A DNA stretch of 64,000 nucleotides from Berkiella sp963803015 (GTDB lineage: Bacteria; Pseudomonadota; Gammaproteobacteria; Berkiellales; Berkiellaceae), in the NCBI GenBank assembly GCA_963803015.1, contig CAWDKV010000004.1, positions 744,001 through 808,000 on the forward strand, given 5' to 3'. The notes under the pieces are model-generated. The model saw only the letters and a program-made list of their open reading frames with translations. It searched no databases and was not told the origin of the DNA. Below are positions 31,830 to 41,417 of the stretch, in pieces. Made by a program: the position numbers and the translations under genes. Numbering within the stretch: the stretch's first letter is position 1; each line of letters starts with the position of its first letter.

Positions 31830-33101
31830 ATGGATACTCAAGGGACAATATGGCTCCCTAATACACAAATGGCAACAACGCCCCCCCCTTTAGAGGTGGT
31901 CGCGACAAGACGTCAAACGCTTACTTTAGCCGATGGGCGCCAAATCATAGATGCCTTGGCCTCTTGGTGGACGGCATGTCATGGTTACAATGAGCCCTCC
32001 ATTATAAATGCCATCAAAAACCAAGCCGATGCCTTACCTCATGTGATGTTAGGGGGTATTGTGCACCCTCAAGCGCAGCGCTTAGCGGCCAGATTAACCG
32101 CCATTCTACCAGGAGACTTAAACCACCTTTTTTATAGCGAGTCCGGATCAGTTGCCATAGAAATTGCGCTGAAAATGGCTTTGCAATTTTGGATGAATCA
32201 AAATCAACCGCAAAGAAATCGCTTTATTTATTTTCAAGATGGTTATCACGGCGATACCTTATATACCATGTCGGTTTGCGATCCCATAGTAGGCATGCAT
32301 CGACTTTTTGCACAATCATTAATGCCACAATATTTTCATGCCTTACCTCAAACACAGGCGCAATTAGCAACATTTGAAAAATGGCTACAGGCCCATGCGC
32401 ATGAAACAGCAGGTCTCATTATTGAGCCGCTTGTGCAAGGCGCTGGCGGAATGAAAATACACTCTCCTGAAATTTTACATGCGCTTTATCAATGTGCAAA
32501 AAAATATGACATTCTCTTTATTGCTGATGAGATTTTTACCGGCTTTGGCCGCTCAGGCTCCTTTTTCGCTTGTGAAGAAGCGCAAATCACGCCTGATATC
32601 CTATGCTTATCCAAAGCGATAACCGGTGGTACTTTACCGCTTGCGGTGACTGTGGCGAAGACATTTATTTATGATGCTTTTTTAAGCGAAGATCCTGAAA
32701 AAGCCTTGATGCACGGTAGTACCTTTATGGGAAACCCTTTAGCTTGTGCTGCAGCAAATGCTTCCTTAGATTTATTTGAGAGCAAGGCATGGCAAACGCA
32801 AGTCCCGGTCATAGAAGCGTTATTAACCGCGGAATTATCTGCTCTTAACACGCTTTCCGGCGTCAAAGCGGTGCGCGTAAAAGGAGCTATCGGCGCAATA
32901 GAACTCGTCAGACCACTTGGACAAGATCTCAATTGGTTTAAAGCAGCTTCTGTTAAAGAGGGGATCTGGTGCCGACCTTTACCCTCTGGAGACGTTATTT
33001 ATACAACGCCGGCCTTTACAATTGAAAAAGAAGAATTAATGACAATCTGTCAAGTTTTTAAGAAATTGATTACCCATTGGTCTAAACAGTATTTTGCATA
33101 A
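31830..33101 (+). CDS. bioA: Adenosylmethionine-8-amino-7-oxononanoate aminotransferase
   Basis: 423 residues, class III PLP aminotransferase. LASWWTACHGYNEP is the BioA substrate-site signature, GYHGDTLYTMSVCD the cofactor loop, FIADEIFTGFGRSG contains the PLP-binding Asp, and LSKAITGGTLPL carries the Schiff-base lysine; MHGSTFMGNPLACAAA is also typical. It makes DAPA from KAPA with SAM as amino donor. Tex follows 15 bases later on the same strand. Its start region is shared with the divergent bioD promoter. Confidence 0.93.
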   Translation: MDTQGTIWLPNTQMATTPPPLEVVATRRQTLTLADGRQIIDALASWWTACHGYNEPSIINAIKNQADALPHVMLGGIVHPQAQRLAARLTAILPGDLNHLFYSESGSVAIEIALKMALQFWMNQNQPQRNRFIYFQDGYHGDTLYTMSVCDPIVGMHRLFAQSLMPQYFHALPQTQAQLATFEKWLQAHAHETAGLIIEPLVQGAGGMKIHSPEILHALYQCAKKYDILFIADEIFTGFGRSGSFFACEEAQITPDILCLSKAITGGTLPLAVTVAKTFIYDAFLSEDPEKALMHGSTFMGNPLACAAANASLDLFESKAWQTQVPVIEALLTAELSALNTLSGVKAVRVKGAIGAIELVRPLGQDLNWFKAASVKEGIWCRPLPSGDVIYTTPAFTIEKEELMTICQVFKKLITHWSKQYFA

Positions 33102-33116
33102 AAGATAGGAAATGAT

Positions 33117-35432
33117 ATGTTAAAAATTATCGAGTGTATTGCTCAAGAACTCAACGTTTCAGCAAAACAAGTCGCCAGTGCAATACAATTATTAGATGAA
33201 GGTGCAACCGTCCCCTTTATCGCACGTTACCGAAAAGAAGTCACCGATGGTCTAGATGATACCCATTTGCGTAACTTACAAGAAAGACTTATCTATTTAA
33301 GAGAATTAGAAGAGCGTCGCGAAACTATTTTAAAGAGCATTAGCGAACAAAACAAACTGACCCCTGAACTCGAACAATCTATCAAAGAAGCGCAAACCAA
33401 AGTGCGCCTGGAAGATCTTTATCTTCCTTATAAACCTAAACGGCGCACCAAAGGCCAAATAGCTATCGAAGCTGGCCTTTTGCCCTTAGCCGATGCGCTT
33501 TTTGACAACCCCGCTCTCGCCCCCGAAGAGGTTGCGCTCAGTTATATTGATGCAGAAAAAGGGGTAAACGACATTAAAGGCGCTTTAGAAGGCGCACGCT
33601 ATATTTTGATGGAACGTTTTGCTGAAGATGCTGAACTCCTCGGACAATGTCGAGAATACATCCAAGGCAATGCTCAACTTAAAAGCGTGGTTGTCCAAGA
33701 AAAAATAAGTGAAGCACAAAAATTTCAAGACTATTTTGATCACATAGAATCTTTCAAATCGGTGCGCTCACACCGCGCACTCGCGATGTTTCGCGGACGC
33801 AAAGAAGGCTTTTTGCAACTTTCCTTAGTTCTACCAGAAGAGTTAGAAAATCCCAATAGCGTGCCTTATCCGCAAAATCTCATTGCCAAGCATTTTAATA
33901 TTGTCGATCTCAAAAGAGCAGCCGATCCCTTTTTACAAGAAGTGGTACGTTTTACTTGGCGGGTTAAAGTCCAAACGCATCTTGAAACAGAACTGATGGG
34001 AATTTTAAGAGAAAAAGCAGAAGAAGAAGCTATCAGTGTCTTTAAACAAAACCTGCACGATTTACTGATGGCTCCTCCTGCTGGCGCCATGACGACTTTG
34101 GGTCTTGATCCTGGCATTCGCACCGGCGTGAAAGTTGCAGCAGTAGATGGCACAGGCAAATTACTCATTACGCATACTATCTACCCGCATCCTCCTAAAA
34201 ACCAATGGCAAGAATCGATTAAAATACTAGAGAGTATTATTGCAAGCTTTGATGTCAAACTGATCAGTATTGGGAATGGCACTGCCAGCCGGGAAACCGA
34301 AAAACTCGTTGATGAGCTTATCGCCAAAAATAAGCATTTAACTTTAACAAAAGTCGTTATTTCTGAAGCCGGGGCTTCGGTTTACTCTGCTTCTGAAATG
34401 GCAGCAAAGGAATTTCCTAATCTCGACGTTTCTTTAAGAGGTGCTGTCTCCATTGCAAGACGACTTCAAGATCCGCTTGCAGAGCTAGTAAAAATTGATC
34501 CCAAATCTATAGGGGTTGGTCAATATCAACACGATGTCAATCAAACTAAATTAGCGCGAACCCTTGAAGCTGTTGTGGAAGATGCGGTGAATGCTGTGGG
34601 GGTTGATGTCAATACAGCATCGGTTTCTCTTTTAACTTTTGTGGCTGGGTTAAATCAACAAATTGCGCAAAAAATTATAGAATACCGTGATCAAAACGGT
34701 CGCTTTACCAATCGTGACCAATTAAAACAAGTGCCCCGTTTAGGCAATAAAGCGTTTGAACAGGCTGCTGGCTTTTTACGTATCAGCCAAGGTGACAACC
34801 CGCTTGATGCCTCTGGCGTTCATCCTGAAAGCTATCCTGTTATTGAAAAACTACTCACTGAATCCAAACGTAGTATTCATGATATTATTGGCAATGGTAG
34901 TTTTTTACATACTTTAGATCCCAAAGCGTTTGTCACCGATAAATTTGGACTCCCTACCGTAAAAGATATTTTAAAAGAATTAGAAAAACCGGGGCGCGAT
35001 CCCCGTGCTGAATTTCAGACCGTCAAATTCAAAGAAGGCGTTGAATCCGTAACTGATCTCAAAGAAGGCATGATTTTAGAAGGTGTTGTAACCAATGTCG
35101 CCAATTTCGGCGCTTTTGTTGATATTGGTGTACATCAAGATGGCTTAGTCCATATTTCAGAGCTTTCCACACAATATATCTCTGATCCCCGTACCGTTGT
35201 CAAAACAGGGCAAATTGTCCGCGTGCGTGTTTTGGGTATCGATAAAGTAAGACAACGCATTAGTCTATCTTTACGTTTAGACAACAAACAGAGCTCACCG
35301 CCAGAAAGTTCAAGTAATAGATCAAGCTCTGCCCAAAAGAGCGCTATGAAAAAGTCACAGGCCATCCCTTTGACAGGTGGCTTTGGCGAAGCATTAAAGG
35401 CTGCTTTAAATTCATCCAATCAAAAACATTAA
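33117..35432 (+). CDS. tex: Tex, RNA-binding transcription accessory protein
   Basis: 771 residues with the usual order: an N-terminal helical/HTH part (TVPFIARYRKEVTDGLDD), a YqgF-like domain (TTLGLDPGIRTGVKVA near 325), a helix-hairpin-helix (VSLLTFVAGLNQQIAQKI) and a C-terminal S1 RNA-binding domain (GMILEGVVTNVANFGAFVDI). The tail after the S1 domain is Ser-rich. Tex is a conserved, probably transcription- or RNA-turnover-linked nucleic-acid-binding protein of the cytoplasm. AGGA lies before ATG 33117. It follows bioA closely. Confidence 0.93.
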   Translation: MLKIIECIAQELNVSAKQVASAIQLLDEGATVPFIARYRKEVTDGLDDTHLRNLQERLIYLRELEERRETILKSISEQNKLTPELEQSIKEAQTKVRLEDLYLPYKPKRRTKGQIAIEAGLLPLADALFDNPALAPEEVALSYIDAEKGVNDIKGALEGARYILMERFAEDAELLGQCREYIQGNAQLKSVVVQEKISEAQKFQDYFDHIESFKSVRSHRALAMFRGRKEGFLQLSLVLPEELENPNSVPYPQNLIAKHFNIVDLKRAADPFLQEVVRFTWRVKVQTHLETELMGILREKAEEEAISVFKQNLHDLLMAPPAGAMTTLGLDPGIRTGVKVAAVDGTGKLLITHTIYPHPPKNQWQESIKILESIIASFDVKLISIGNGTASRETEKLVDELIAKNKHLTLTKVVISEAGASVYSASEMAAKEFPNLDVSLRGAVSIARRLQDPLAELVKIDPKSIGVGQYQHDVNQTKLARTLEAVVEDAVNAVGVDVNTASVSLLTFVAGLNQQIAQKIIEYRDQNGRFTNRDQLKQVPRLGNKAFEQAAGFLRISQGDNPLDASGVHPESYPVIEKLLTESKRSIHDIIGNGSFLHTLDPKAFVTDKFGLPTVKDILKELEKPGRDPRAEFQTVKFKEGVESVTDLKEGMILEGVVTNVANFGAFVDIGVHQDGLVHISELSTQYISDPRTVVKTGQIVRVRVLGIDKVRQRISLSLRLDNKQSSPPESSSNRSSSAQKSAMKKSQAIPLTGGFGEALKAALNSSNQKH

Positions 35433-35441
35433 GTGAAGAGT

Positions 35442-36113
35442 ATGTTGTTCAGTTTACCTCATTTTTCACAAGCTTGGACGGGTTTGACCGAAGCCAGTCA
35501 AACCCTTTTGAAAAAACTAAAAAGCTATAAAACACAATTAATTGAATGGTTCTTTCAACTAAAAGAAGCGATTGTCTTGCACAGTCATCGTCTTTGGGAA
35601 CAAGCCAAGCCAAAATTAAACAAATTGATGCAAGCCTGTTTAGCTATTTTAGCTGCAGCTTACACTTTTAAGATGTCGGTGCAATTTGCTCCTATTGTGT
35701 TGTCTGTTGTCACGGTTTTAGCTGCAGCCCCTTTGTTCAGCTTTGTTTTACCGCCTTTTCTATTCGCGCCAAGCTTTCTTTTACCGATTTTACTAGGGAT
35801 CTCTCTCTTTGCAGGCTATTACAAATACAACGAGCTGGTGTTGCGTGCAAAATTAGATGCGCAAATTGTGGCCGATCAACAAGAAATCACAGCACTAAAG
35901 AGTGCTCTTGCCAGTGGGGAAAGTGCCTTGGCAGATCTAAGGGCAACTTGTGAAGGTTTGCAAAGCAGAGTGGATAGACTTGAAAAAGCATTATTGTTTT
36001 CCCCTGTTTTGTCTGATGGCGCGGCAAGAAGCCACTTACCTGCTCCCCATCAATCCCCAATACAACCCATACCAGATACCAATCACTCGTCTTTACTAGC
36101 AGCTGCACATTAA
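35442..36113 (+). CDS. Hypothetical membrane protein with coiled coil
   Basis: 223 residues. A helical N-terminus is followed by hydrophobic segments from about residue 68 to 130 (ACLAILAAAYTFKMSV, VVTVLAAAPLFSFVLPPFLF, LLPILLGISLFAGYY). A coiled coil comes next (QQEITALKSALASGESALAD and on), then a Pro/Ser/His-rich tail. No family recognised. It begins directly after the tex stop; GTG at 35433 abuts that stop and ATG at 35442 is the alternative. Its layout (TM, coiled coil, Pro-rich tail) resembles the C-terminal part of the degenerate M48 protein at 28749. Confidence 0.6.
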   Translation: MLFSLPHFSQAWTGLTEASQTLLKKLKSYKTQLIEWFFQLKEAIVLHSHRLWEQAKPKLNKLMQACLAILAAAYTFKMSVQFAPIVLSVVTVLAAAPLFSFVLPPFLFAPSFLLPILLGISLFAGYYKYNELVLRAKLDAQIVADQQEITALKSALASGESALADLRATCEGLQSRVDRLEKALLFSPVLSDGAARSHLPAPHQSPIQPIPDTNHSSLLAAAH

Positions 36114-36133
36114 AAAGGGACAACCTCACTTTT

Positions 36134-38170
36134 ATGACATCGCTTTTAGAAAATTTCGGCTCAAATCATACCGCTTATGTCGTAAAAGTAGCTCTCCCTG
36201 TCCCCTTACGACGCACATTTGATTATTTGGTTTTACCTCAGCAATTTGCTGTGCCTGTGGTGCGCGGCATGCGGGTTAAAGTGCCTTTTGGCAAACAAAT
36301 GAAGATAGGCTTAGTACTTCAAACCAGTGCTTCTTCAAGCTACCCTTTAGAACAACTCAAGAATATAGATAGCCTTTGTGAAGACACACCTCTTTTTCCG
36401 TTAAGTTTATGTGAATTTATTGAAAAAACAGCAGAATATTACCACCATCCGCTAGGTGAAGTTGCCTTCACCAGTGTCCCTGTCAGTATTCGTCAAGGCA
36501 AACCCTGCGAGATGGACTTTAGTCTGCCAACCGCAGATGCCTTTGAAGTGGAGTCTCCTTTAACGCTCAATGAAGCGCAACAAGCAGCATTCGATAGCAT
36601 TGTCAGCACAAAAGATTGTTTTAATTGTTTTTTATTAGAAGGGGTGACGGGTAGTGGTAAGACAGAAGTGTATTTACAAATAGCCGCGCAAATTCTACAA
36701 AGTAAAAAACAAGTGTTAATTCTTGTACCAGAAATTTCTTTAACGCCACAAACCGTAGAGCGCTTTCAAAAACGCTTTGGCAATCATGTCGCCTCTTTTC
36801 ACTCCAGAATGACACCCGCTCAGAAAAGAAAGACTTGGCTGAAAATACGCACGCATCAAGTCTCAATTGTGATAGGCACCCGATCTGCTCTTTTTTTACC
36901 CTATGAGAACCTTGGCTTGATTGTCATTGATGAAGAGCATGATCCTTCTTTTAAACAACAAGAAGGCTTTCGTTATTCAGCCAGAGACAGCGCTGTCTGG
37001 CGTGCTAAATTAGCTAATTGCCCGATTATTTTAGGCTCTGCCACGCCCGCTTTTGAAACCTTAGTGAATGCTAAAAATGGTAAATATCAACCTTTATATT
37101 TACCACTAAGAGCAACCAACATCGCATGCCCAACCGTGACATTATTAGATATTCGCCACAATAAACTAGAAGGGGGCTTAAGTGCTCCGCTTTTGCATAG
37201 TGTGAAAGAAAGCTTGGCGCGCAACCAACAAGTATTATTGTTTATCAATCGGCGCGGCTATGCGCCTACTTATATGTGTTATAGCTGCAACTGGTTAGCA
37301 GAATGTAAACGTTGTGATGCCAGGCTAACTTATCATCATTTGGAAAAAACGCTGATTTGTCATCATTGTCTATTTAAAATGCCTTTACCTAAAAAATGTC
37401 AACAATGCTCGGCTTGTGATTTACATCCTGTCGGTCTTGGCACACAAAAGATAGAAGAAGTATTACAAGCGCACTTTAAAGATGCCATTTTAGCTAGAAT
37501 TGACAGCGATATGACGCGTAAAAAAGGGCAATTAGAAGAGGTGTTAAAAAAAGCGCAACAAAATGAAGTGAATCTTCTGATTGGCACGCAAATTTTAGCC
37601 AAAGGCCACCACTTTCCTAAACTCAGTTTAGTTGCAATAGTGGATGTCGATGGCGGTCTTTTTAGTGCTGATTTCCGTGCTTTAGAACGTATGGCTCAAT
37701 TGATTATTCAAGTGGCAGGAAGAGCCGGCAGAGTGCATGAAGCAGGCCAAGTATTAGTCCAAACTAGTCATCCTGAACACCCTCTTTTAAAACACATTTT
37801 GAGCCAAAATTATCCTGAATTTTCTAATGAAGTCCTGAAAGTAAGAGAACAATGTCAGCTGCCTCCTTTTAGCCATTTTGCGCTTATTCGTGCCCATAGT
37901 AAGCAATCGGATTTGCCAGAGAGGTTATTAAAAGATACCGCTGAAGCCTTGTCTAAAATAAATAGATCGACAGAGGTGAAAGTGTTAGGACCCATCCCAG
38001 CACCCATGCTCAAGCGTCAAGGCGATTTTCGTTTTCAGCTCCTTTTGCAATCCTCTTTACGTAAACCCTTGCACGACGTGTTAAACTACTGCGTGAGTTT
38101 TCTTGAAAAATCAAAACTCGCTAGACGCGTAAAATGGTCCTTGGATGTCGACCCCCAAGAAATGATGTAA
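36134..38170 (+). CDS. priA: Primosomal replication-restart helicase PriA
   Basis: 678 residues. The 3'-end-binding domain (PLRRTFDYLVL, GMRVKVPFG) is N-terminal. The helicase core has GVTGSGKTEVYL (Walker A), IVIDEEHDPSFKQQE (Walker B and the aromatic-rich loop), GSATPAFE and LVQ-type motifs. Eight Cys bind two zincs in the insert (CYSCNWLAECKRC, CHHC, KKCQQCSAC). PriA reloads DnaB at stalled forks. It is slightly shorter than the 732-residue E. coli protein. No SD is close to ATG 36134; AGGGA lies 13 bases away. The stop precedes the SPOR gene by 17 bases. Confidence 0.93.
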   Translation: MTSLLENFGSNHTAYVVKVALPVPLRRTFDYLVLPQQFAVPVVRGMRVKVPFGKQMKIGLVLQTSASSSYPLEQLKNIDSLCEDTPLFPLSLCEFIEKTAEYYHHPLGEVAFTSVPVSIRQGKPCEMDFSLPTADAFEVESPLTLNEAQQAAFDSIVSTKDCFNCFLLEGVTGSGKTEVYLQIAAQILQSKKQVLILVPEISLTPQTVERFQKRFGNHVASFHSRMTPAQKRKTWLKIRTHQVSIVIGTRSALFLPYENLGLIVIDEEHDPSFKQQEGFRYSARDSAVWRAKLANCPIILGSATPAFETLVNAKNGKYQPLYLPLRATNIACPTVTLLDIRHNKLEGGLSAPLLHSVKESLARNQQVLLFINRRGYAPTYMCYSCNWLAECKRCDARLTYHHLEKTLICHHCLFKMPLPKKCQQCSACDLHPVGLGTQKIEEVLQAHFKDAILARIDSDMTRKKGQLEEVLKKAQQNEVNLLIGTQILAKGHHFPKLSLVAIVDVDGGLFSADFRALERMAQLIIQVAGRAGRVHEAGQVLVQTSHPEHPLLKHILSQNYPEFSNEVLKVREQCQLPPFSHFALIRAHSKQSDLPERLLKDTAEALSKINRSTEVKVLGPIPAPMLKRQGDFRFQLLLQSSLRKPLHDVLNYCVSFLEKSKLARRVKWSLDVDPQEMM

Positions 38171-38187
38171 TTTGGTTAACTTTTACA

Positions 38188-38739
38188 ATGCAAAGAAACG
38201 CAGCAAAACAACCTCCCCCTTATGGGAAGCCCGAAAAGCCTCCAAGTATCCTGCCTGCTTGGGCGTGGCTTCTGGGTGGTTTAATACTGGGTATTGTTAC
38301 TTCCAATTTATTTTATTGGAAATGGCAAAGCCCCGCTCAACCCAAAAAAGCAGCACAAGCGCAAAATTCAGATAAAACACAGACAACGACTGCAGCTGCC
38401 ACAAAATCTAAGCAGACCCGCTTTGATTTTTACACCATGCTCCCGAGCATGAAAGAAGAAGAATTAGCGTTGCAAAGTGATAACCAATCTGAAGCCACTC
38501 AAAAATACATTATCCAAGTCGGATCGTTTCGCCAATTGACACAAGCGGAAGAATTGAAAGCACAATTAGCCCTATTAGGGGTTGAAGCAAGTATTCAAAC
38601 TATAAAAATAACCGAAAAAGATATGTGGTATCGCGTGTATATGGGTCCTTTTAAAACAAAAGAAATGGCCGCTCAAAAACAACAACAACTAGAACAAGCA
38701 CATGAGCTCCATAGTTTGGTCTTAAAATTCCGCGTATAA
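38188..38739 (+). CDS. ftsN: SPOR-domain protein, FtsN-like
   Basis: 183 residues: a short cytoplasmic part rich in Pro, one TM helix (LPAWAWLLGGLILGIVTSNL), a linker of low complexity (about 50 residues) and a C-terminal SPOR domain (KYIIQVGSFRQLTQAEELKA, WYRVYMGPFKTKEMA). This is the topology of FtsN, which binds denuded glycan at the septum and triggers septal synthesis. The symbol rests on that topology and on the position before hslVU, as in E. coli (cytR-ftsN-hslV-hslU); the essential FtsN helices are not clear. ATG 38188 is preferred over an upstream start inside priA. Confidence 0.75.
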   Translation: MQRNAAKQPPPYGKPEKPPSILPAWAWLLGGLILGIVTSNLFYWKWQSPAQPKKAAQAQNSDKTQTTTAAATKSKQTRFDFYTMLPSMKEEELALQSDNQSEATQKYIIQVGSFRQLTQAEELKAQLALLGVEASIQTIKITEKDMWYRVYMGPFKTKEMAAQKQQQLEQAHELHSLVLKFRV

Positions 38740-38769
38740 TAAAGTATTTTACATGATGAGGATTTTCCC

Positions 38770-39312
38770 TTGGATCAATTTAAAGGAACAACCATTGTCG
38801 TTGTTAAAAAAGACAATAAAGTTGCTTTAGGAGGCGATGGTCAAGTCTCTTTTGGTAATACTATTTTAAAAGGTAACGCCAAAAAAATTCGTAAGCTTTA
38901 CAATAATAAAGTTTTGGCTGGATTTGCAGGCGGCACCGCAGATGCCTTTACCCTTTATGAACGTTTTGAAAGAAAATTAGAAATGTATCAAGGCCAATTG
39001 GTTCGTGCAGCTGTTGAGCTGGCGAAAGATTGGCGAACTGATCGCTTTCTAAGACGTTTAGAAGCGATGCTCATTGTGGCAGATGGAAATGGTTGTTTAC
39101 TTATTTCAGGTAATGGCGATGTTATTGAGCCTGAGAAGGATCTCCTCGCTATTGGCTCTGGCGGCCCTTTTGCGCAATCTGCTGCTACTGCGCTTTTAGA
39201 AAATACCGATCTTGATGCTAAAACGATTGTGGAAAAATCCCTAAACATCGCTGCAGATATTTGCGTTTTTTCAAATCATCATCTCACCATTGAAGTATTA
39301 TCGAATTCCTAA
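38770..39312 (+). CDS. hslV: ATP-dependent protease peptidase subunit HslV
   Basis: 180 residues. After a six-residue propeptide (MDQFKG) comes TTIVVVKK with the N-terminal nucleophile Thr, then GGDGQVSFGNTILKGNAKKI and GFAGGTADAFTLYERFE, then GNGDVIEPEKDLLAIGSGG. HslV is the proteasome-like peptidase chamber fed by HslU. The start is TTG at 38770, with GAGGA about eight bases upstream; no ATG would give the conserved N-terminus. Many bacteria outside the enterics have this propeptide. hslU follows after 13 bases. Confidence 0.95.
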   Translation: MDQFKGTTIVVVKKDNKVALGGDGQVSFGNTILKGNAKKIRKLYNNKVLAGFAGGTADAFTLYERFERKLEMYQGQLVRAAVELAKDWRTDRFLRRLEAMLIVADGNGCLLISGNGDVIEPEKDLLAIGSGGPFAQSAATALLENTDLDAKTIVEKSLNIAADICVFSNHHLTIEVLSNS

Positions 39313-39325
39313 GAGAGAATAGTCT

Positions 39326-40666
39326 ATGACAACATCCGTAATGACACCTCGTGAAATTGTACATGAATTAGATAAGCATATTATCGGTCAAGCCGCTGCG
39401 AAAAGAGCTGTAGCCATTGCCCTGCGTAATCGTTATCGTAGAATGATGGTTGAGCCTGCTCTCAGAAATGAAATTACACCAAAGAATATTTTAATGATAG
39501 GTCCTACCGGGGTCGGTAAAACAGAGATTGCTCGCAGATTGGCTAAATTAGCCAAAGCGCCTTTTATCAAGGTAGAAGCCACCAAATTTACTGAAGTCGG
39601 TTACGTTGGGCGTGATGTAGAATCTATTATTCGCGATCTCGCCGATATTTCCTACAAAATGACGCGTGAAGAAGCCATCGCTAAAGTCAAAACCAGAGCC
39701 TTTGAAGCCGCTCAAGATAGAGTGTTAGAAGTGTTGGTGCCCAAACCTGGGTTTAAATTTGCACCACCCGAAGAAAAAGTACCTGATGATAGCGCTGCGC
39801 GTGCTGCTTTTAGAGAAAAATTAGTTGCTGGCACTTTAGATGAACAAGAAATTGAACTCGACATTGCTGTTTCTTCCGTCGGCGTTGAAATTATGGCCCC
39901 CCCTGGCATGGAAGAAATGACTAATCAGCTACAAAGTATGTTCCAGAATCTCTCTGGCAGCAAAACCAAAACGCGTAAAATGAAGGTAAAAGATGCGTTG
40001 AAGATTTTGCAAGAAGAAGAAGCAGGGAAATTGATTAATGAAGAAGAGATCAAACTCCAAGCGGTTGAAAAAGTAGAACAACATGGCATCGTTTTCTTAG
40101 ATGAGCTAGATAAAATCACGCAAAGAAATTCACAAACTTCAGGCCCTGATGTCTCAAGGGAAGGGGTTCAGCGCGATTTGCTGCCTTTAGTTGAAGGATG
40201 CACGGTCTCAACCAAATATGGCATGGTTAAATCTGATCATATTTTATTTATCGCATCAGGGGCTTTTCATTTATCCAAACCTTCTGATCTTATCCCAGAG
40301 CTGCAGGGCCGTCTTCCTATCCGTGTAGAGCTTGAACCTTTAAAAACAGAAGAATTCGTTCGCATTTTAACCGAACCCCATGCTTCTTTAACCGAACAAT
40401 ATAGAGCTCTTTTAGAAACAGAAGGTGTGTCACTTACCTTTAGCGAAAGCGGAATCAAACGTCTTGCTGAATTTGCCTGGGAAGTCAATGAAAAAACCGA
40501 AAACATTGGAGCGCGTCGTCTCCATACTGTTCTTGAACGTGTTTTAGAGAAAATCTCTTTTGAGGCAACAGATTTAAAAGGCGCAATTGAAATCGATGGC
40601 GATTATGTGACACTGCAATTAGCTGATCTCGTAAAAGACCAAGACTTAAGCAGATTTATTCTTTAA
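39326..40666 (+). CDS. hslU: HslU ATPase subunit of the HslVU protease
   Basis: 446 residues. TPREIVHELDKHIIGQ at the start, GPTGVGKTEIARRLA (Walker A), the KFTEVGYVGRDVES pore loop with the GYVG motif, the I-domain, VFLDELDKI (Walker B) and a C-terminal LSRFIL end which docks into HslV. It unfolds substrates and feeds them to HslV. Length agrees with E. coli (443). It is four bases from ubiE and should be co-transcribed with it. Confidence 0.96.
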   Translation: MTTSVMTPREIVHELDKHIIGQAAAKRAVAIALRNRYRRMMVEPALRNEITPKNILMIGPTGVGKTEIARRLAKLAKAPFIKVEATKFTEVGYVGRDVESIIRDLADISYKMTREEAIAKVKTRAFEAAQDRVLEVLVPKPGFKFAPPEEKVPDDSAARAAFREKLVAGTLDEQEIELDIAVSSVGVEIMAPPGMEEMTNQLQSMFQNLSGSKTKTRKMKVKDALKILQEEEAGKLINEEEIKLQAVEKVEQHGIVFLDELDKITQRNSQTSGPDVSREGVQRDLLPLVEGCTVSTKYGMVKSDHILFIASGAFHLSKPSDLIPELQGRLPIRVELEPLKTEEFVRILTEPHASLTEQYRALLETEGVSLTFSESGIKRLAEFAWEVNEKTENIGARRLHTVLERVLEKISFEATDLKGAIEIDGDYVTLQLADLVKDQDLSRFIL

Positions 40667-40670
40667 AATC

Positions 40671-41417
40671 ATGAAAAAAGAAACCACCGATTTTGGCTAC
40701 AAACAAGTCGACGTTGCAGAAAAGCAAAAACTGGTTGCGCAAGTTTTTGATTCTGTTGCCAACAATTACGATTTGATGAATGATCTGATGTCGGGGGGTA
40801 TCCATCGCTTGTGGAAAAAATTTGCGCTCACCTGCTGCCAATTACGCCCACAGCAAATCGTATTAGATGTAGCTGCGGGCACAGGTGATTTGGCCTATCA
40901 GATGGCGCAAAAAGTTGGCCCAAAAGGTCATGTGGTATTATCTGACATTAATAGCAATATGTTACGCATCGCTCAAGAGAAGATGATTGACAAAGGGCTG
41001 CTCGGTTTTATCGACTATGTGCAAGGAAATGCCGAGTGTCTTCCTTTTCGTGATAACACCTTTGATAGAATTATGATTGGTTTTGGTTTGCGTAATGTGA
41101 CAGATAAAGACAAAGCCTTAGCTAGTCTGTACCGAATTTTAAAGCCAGGTGGCAGATTGATTATTTTAGAATTTTCGCATCCCACCCTCCCTCTATTAGG
41201 ACAGCTCTACGATACTTATTCTTTTCATGTGTTGCCCAAACTTGGGCAATGGGTGGCAAAAGACAGTGAAAGCTATCGCTATTTAGCAGAGTCTATTCGG
41301 ATGCACCCTGATCAAGACACTTTAAAAAGCATGATCTTAAAAGCGGGTTTTGATAGTGTAGATTATCAAAACTTAACTGGGGGAATTGTTGCGCTTCACA
41401 AAGGGCTAAAATACTAA
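40671..41417 (+). CDS. ubiE: Ubiquinone/menaquinone biosynthesis C-methyltransferase
   Basis: 248 residues. SAM-binding motif LDVAAGTGDLAYQMA near residue 65, FDSVANNYDLMNDLMSGGIH early, and the UbiE signature IGFGLRNVTDK with LKPGGRLIILEFSHP. The enzyme methylates the ring carbon of the ubiquinone precursor at the membrane. The stop overlaps the start of ubiJ (TAATG). The order ubiE-ubiJ-ubiB is standard in gammaproteobacteria. Confidence 0.96.
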   Translation: MKKETTDFGYKQVDVAEKQKLVAQVFDSVANNYDLMNDLMSGGIHRLWKKFALTCCQLRPQQIVLDVAAGTGDLAYQMAQKVGPKGHVVLSDINSNMLRIAQEKMIDKGLLGFIDYVQGNAECLPFRDNTFDRIMIGFGLRNVTDKDKALASLYRILKPGGRLIILEFSHPTLPLLGQLYDTYSFHVLPKLGQWVAKDSESYRYLAESIRMHPDQDTLKSMILKAGFDSVDYQNLTGGIVALHKGLKY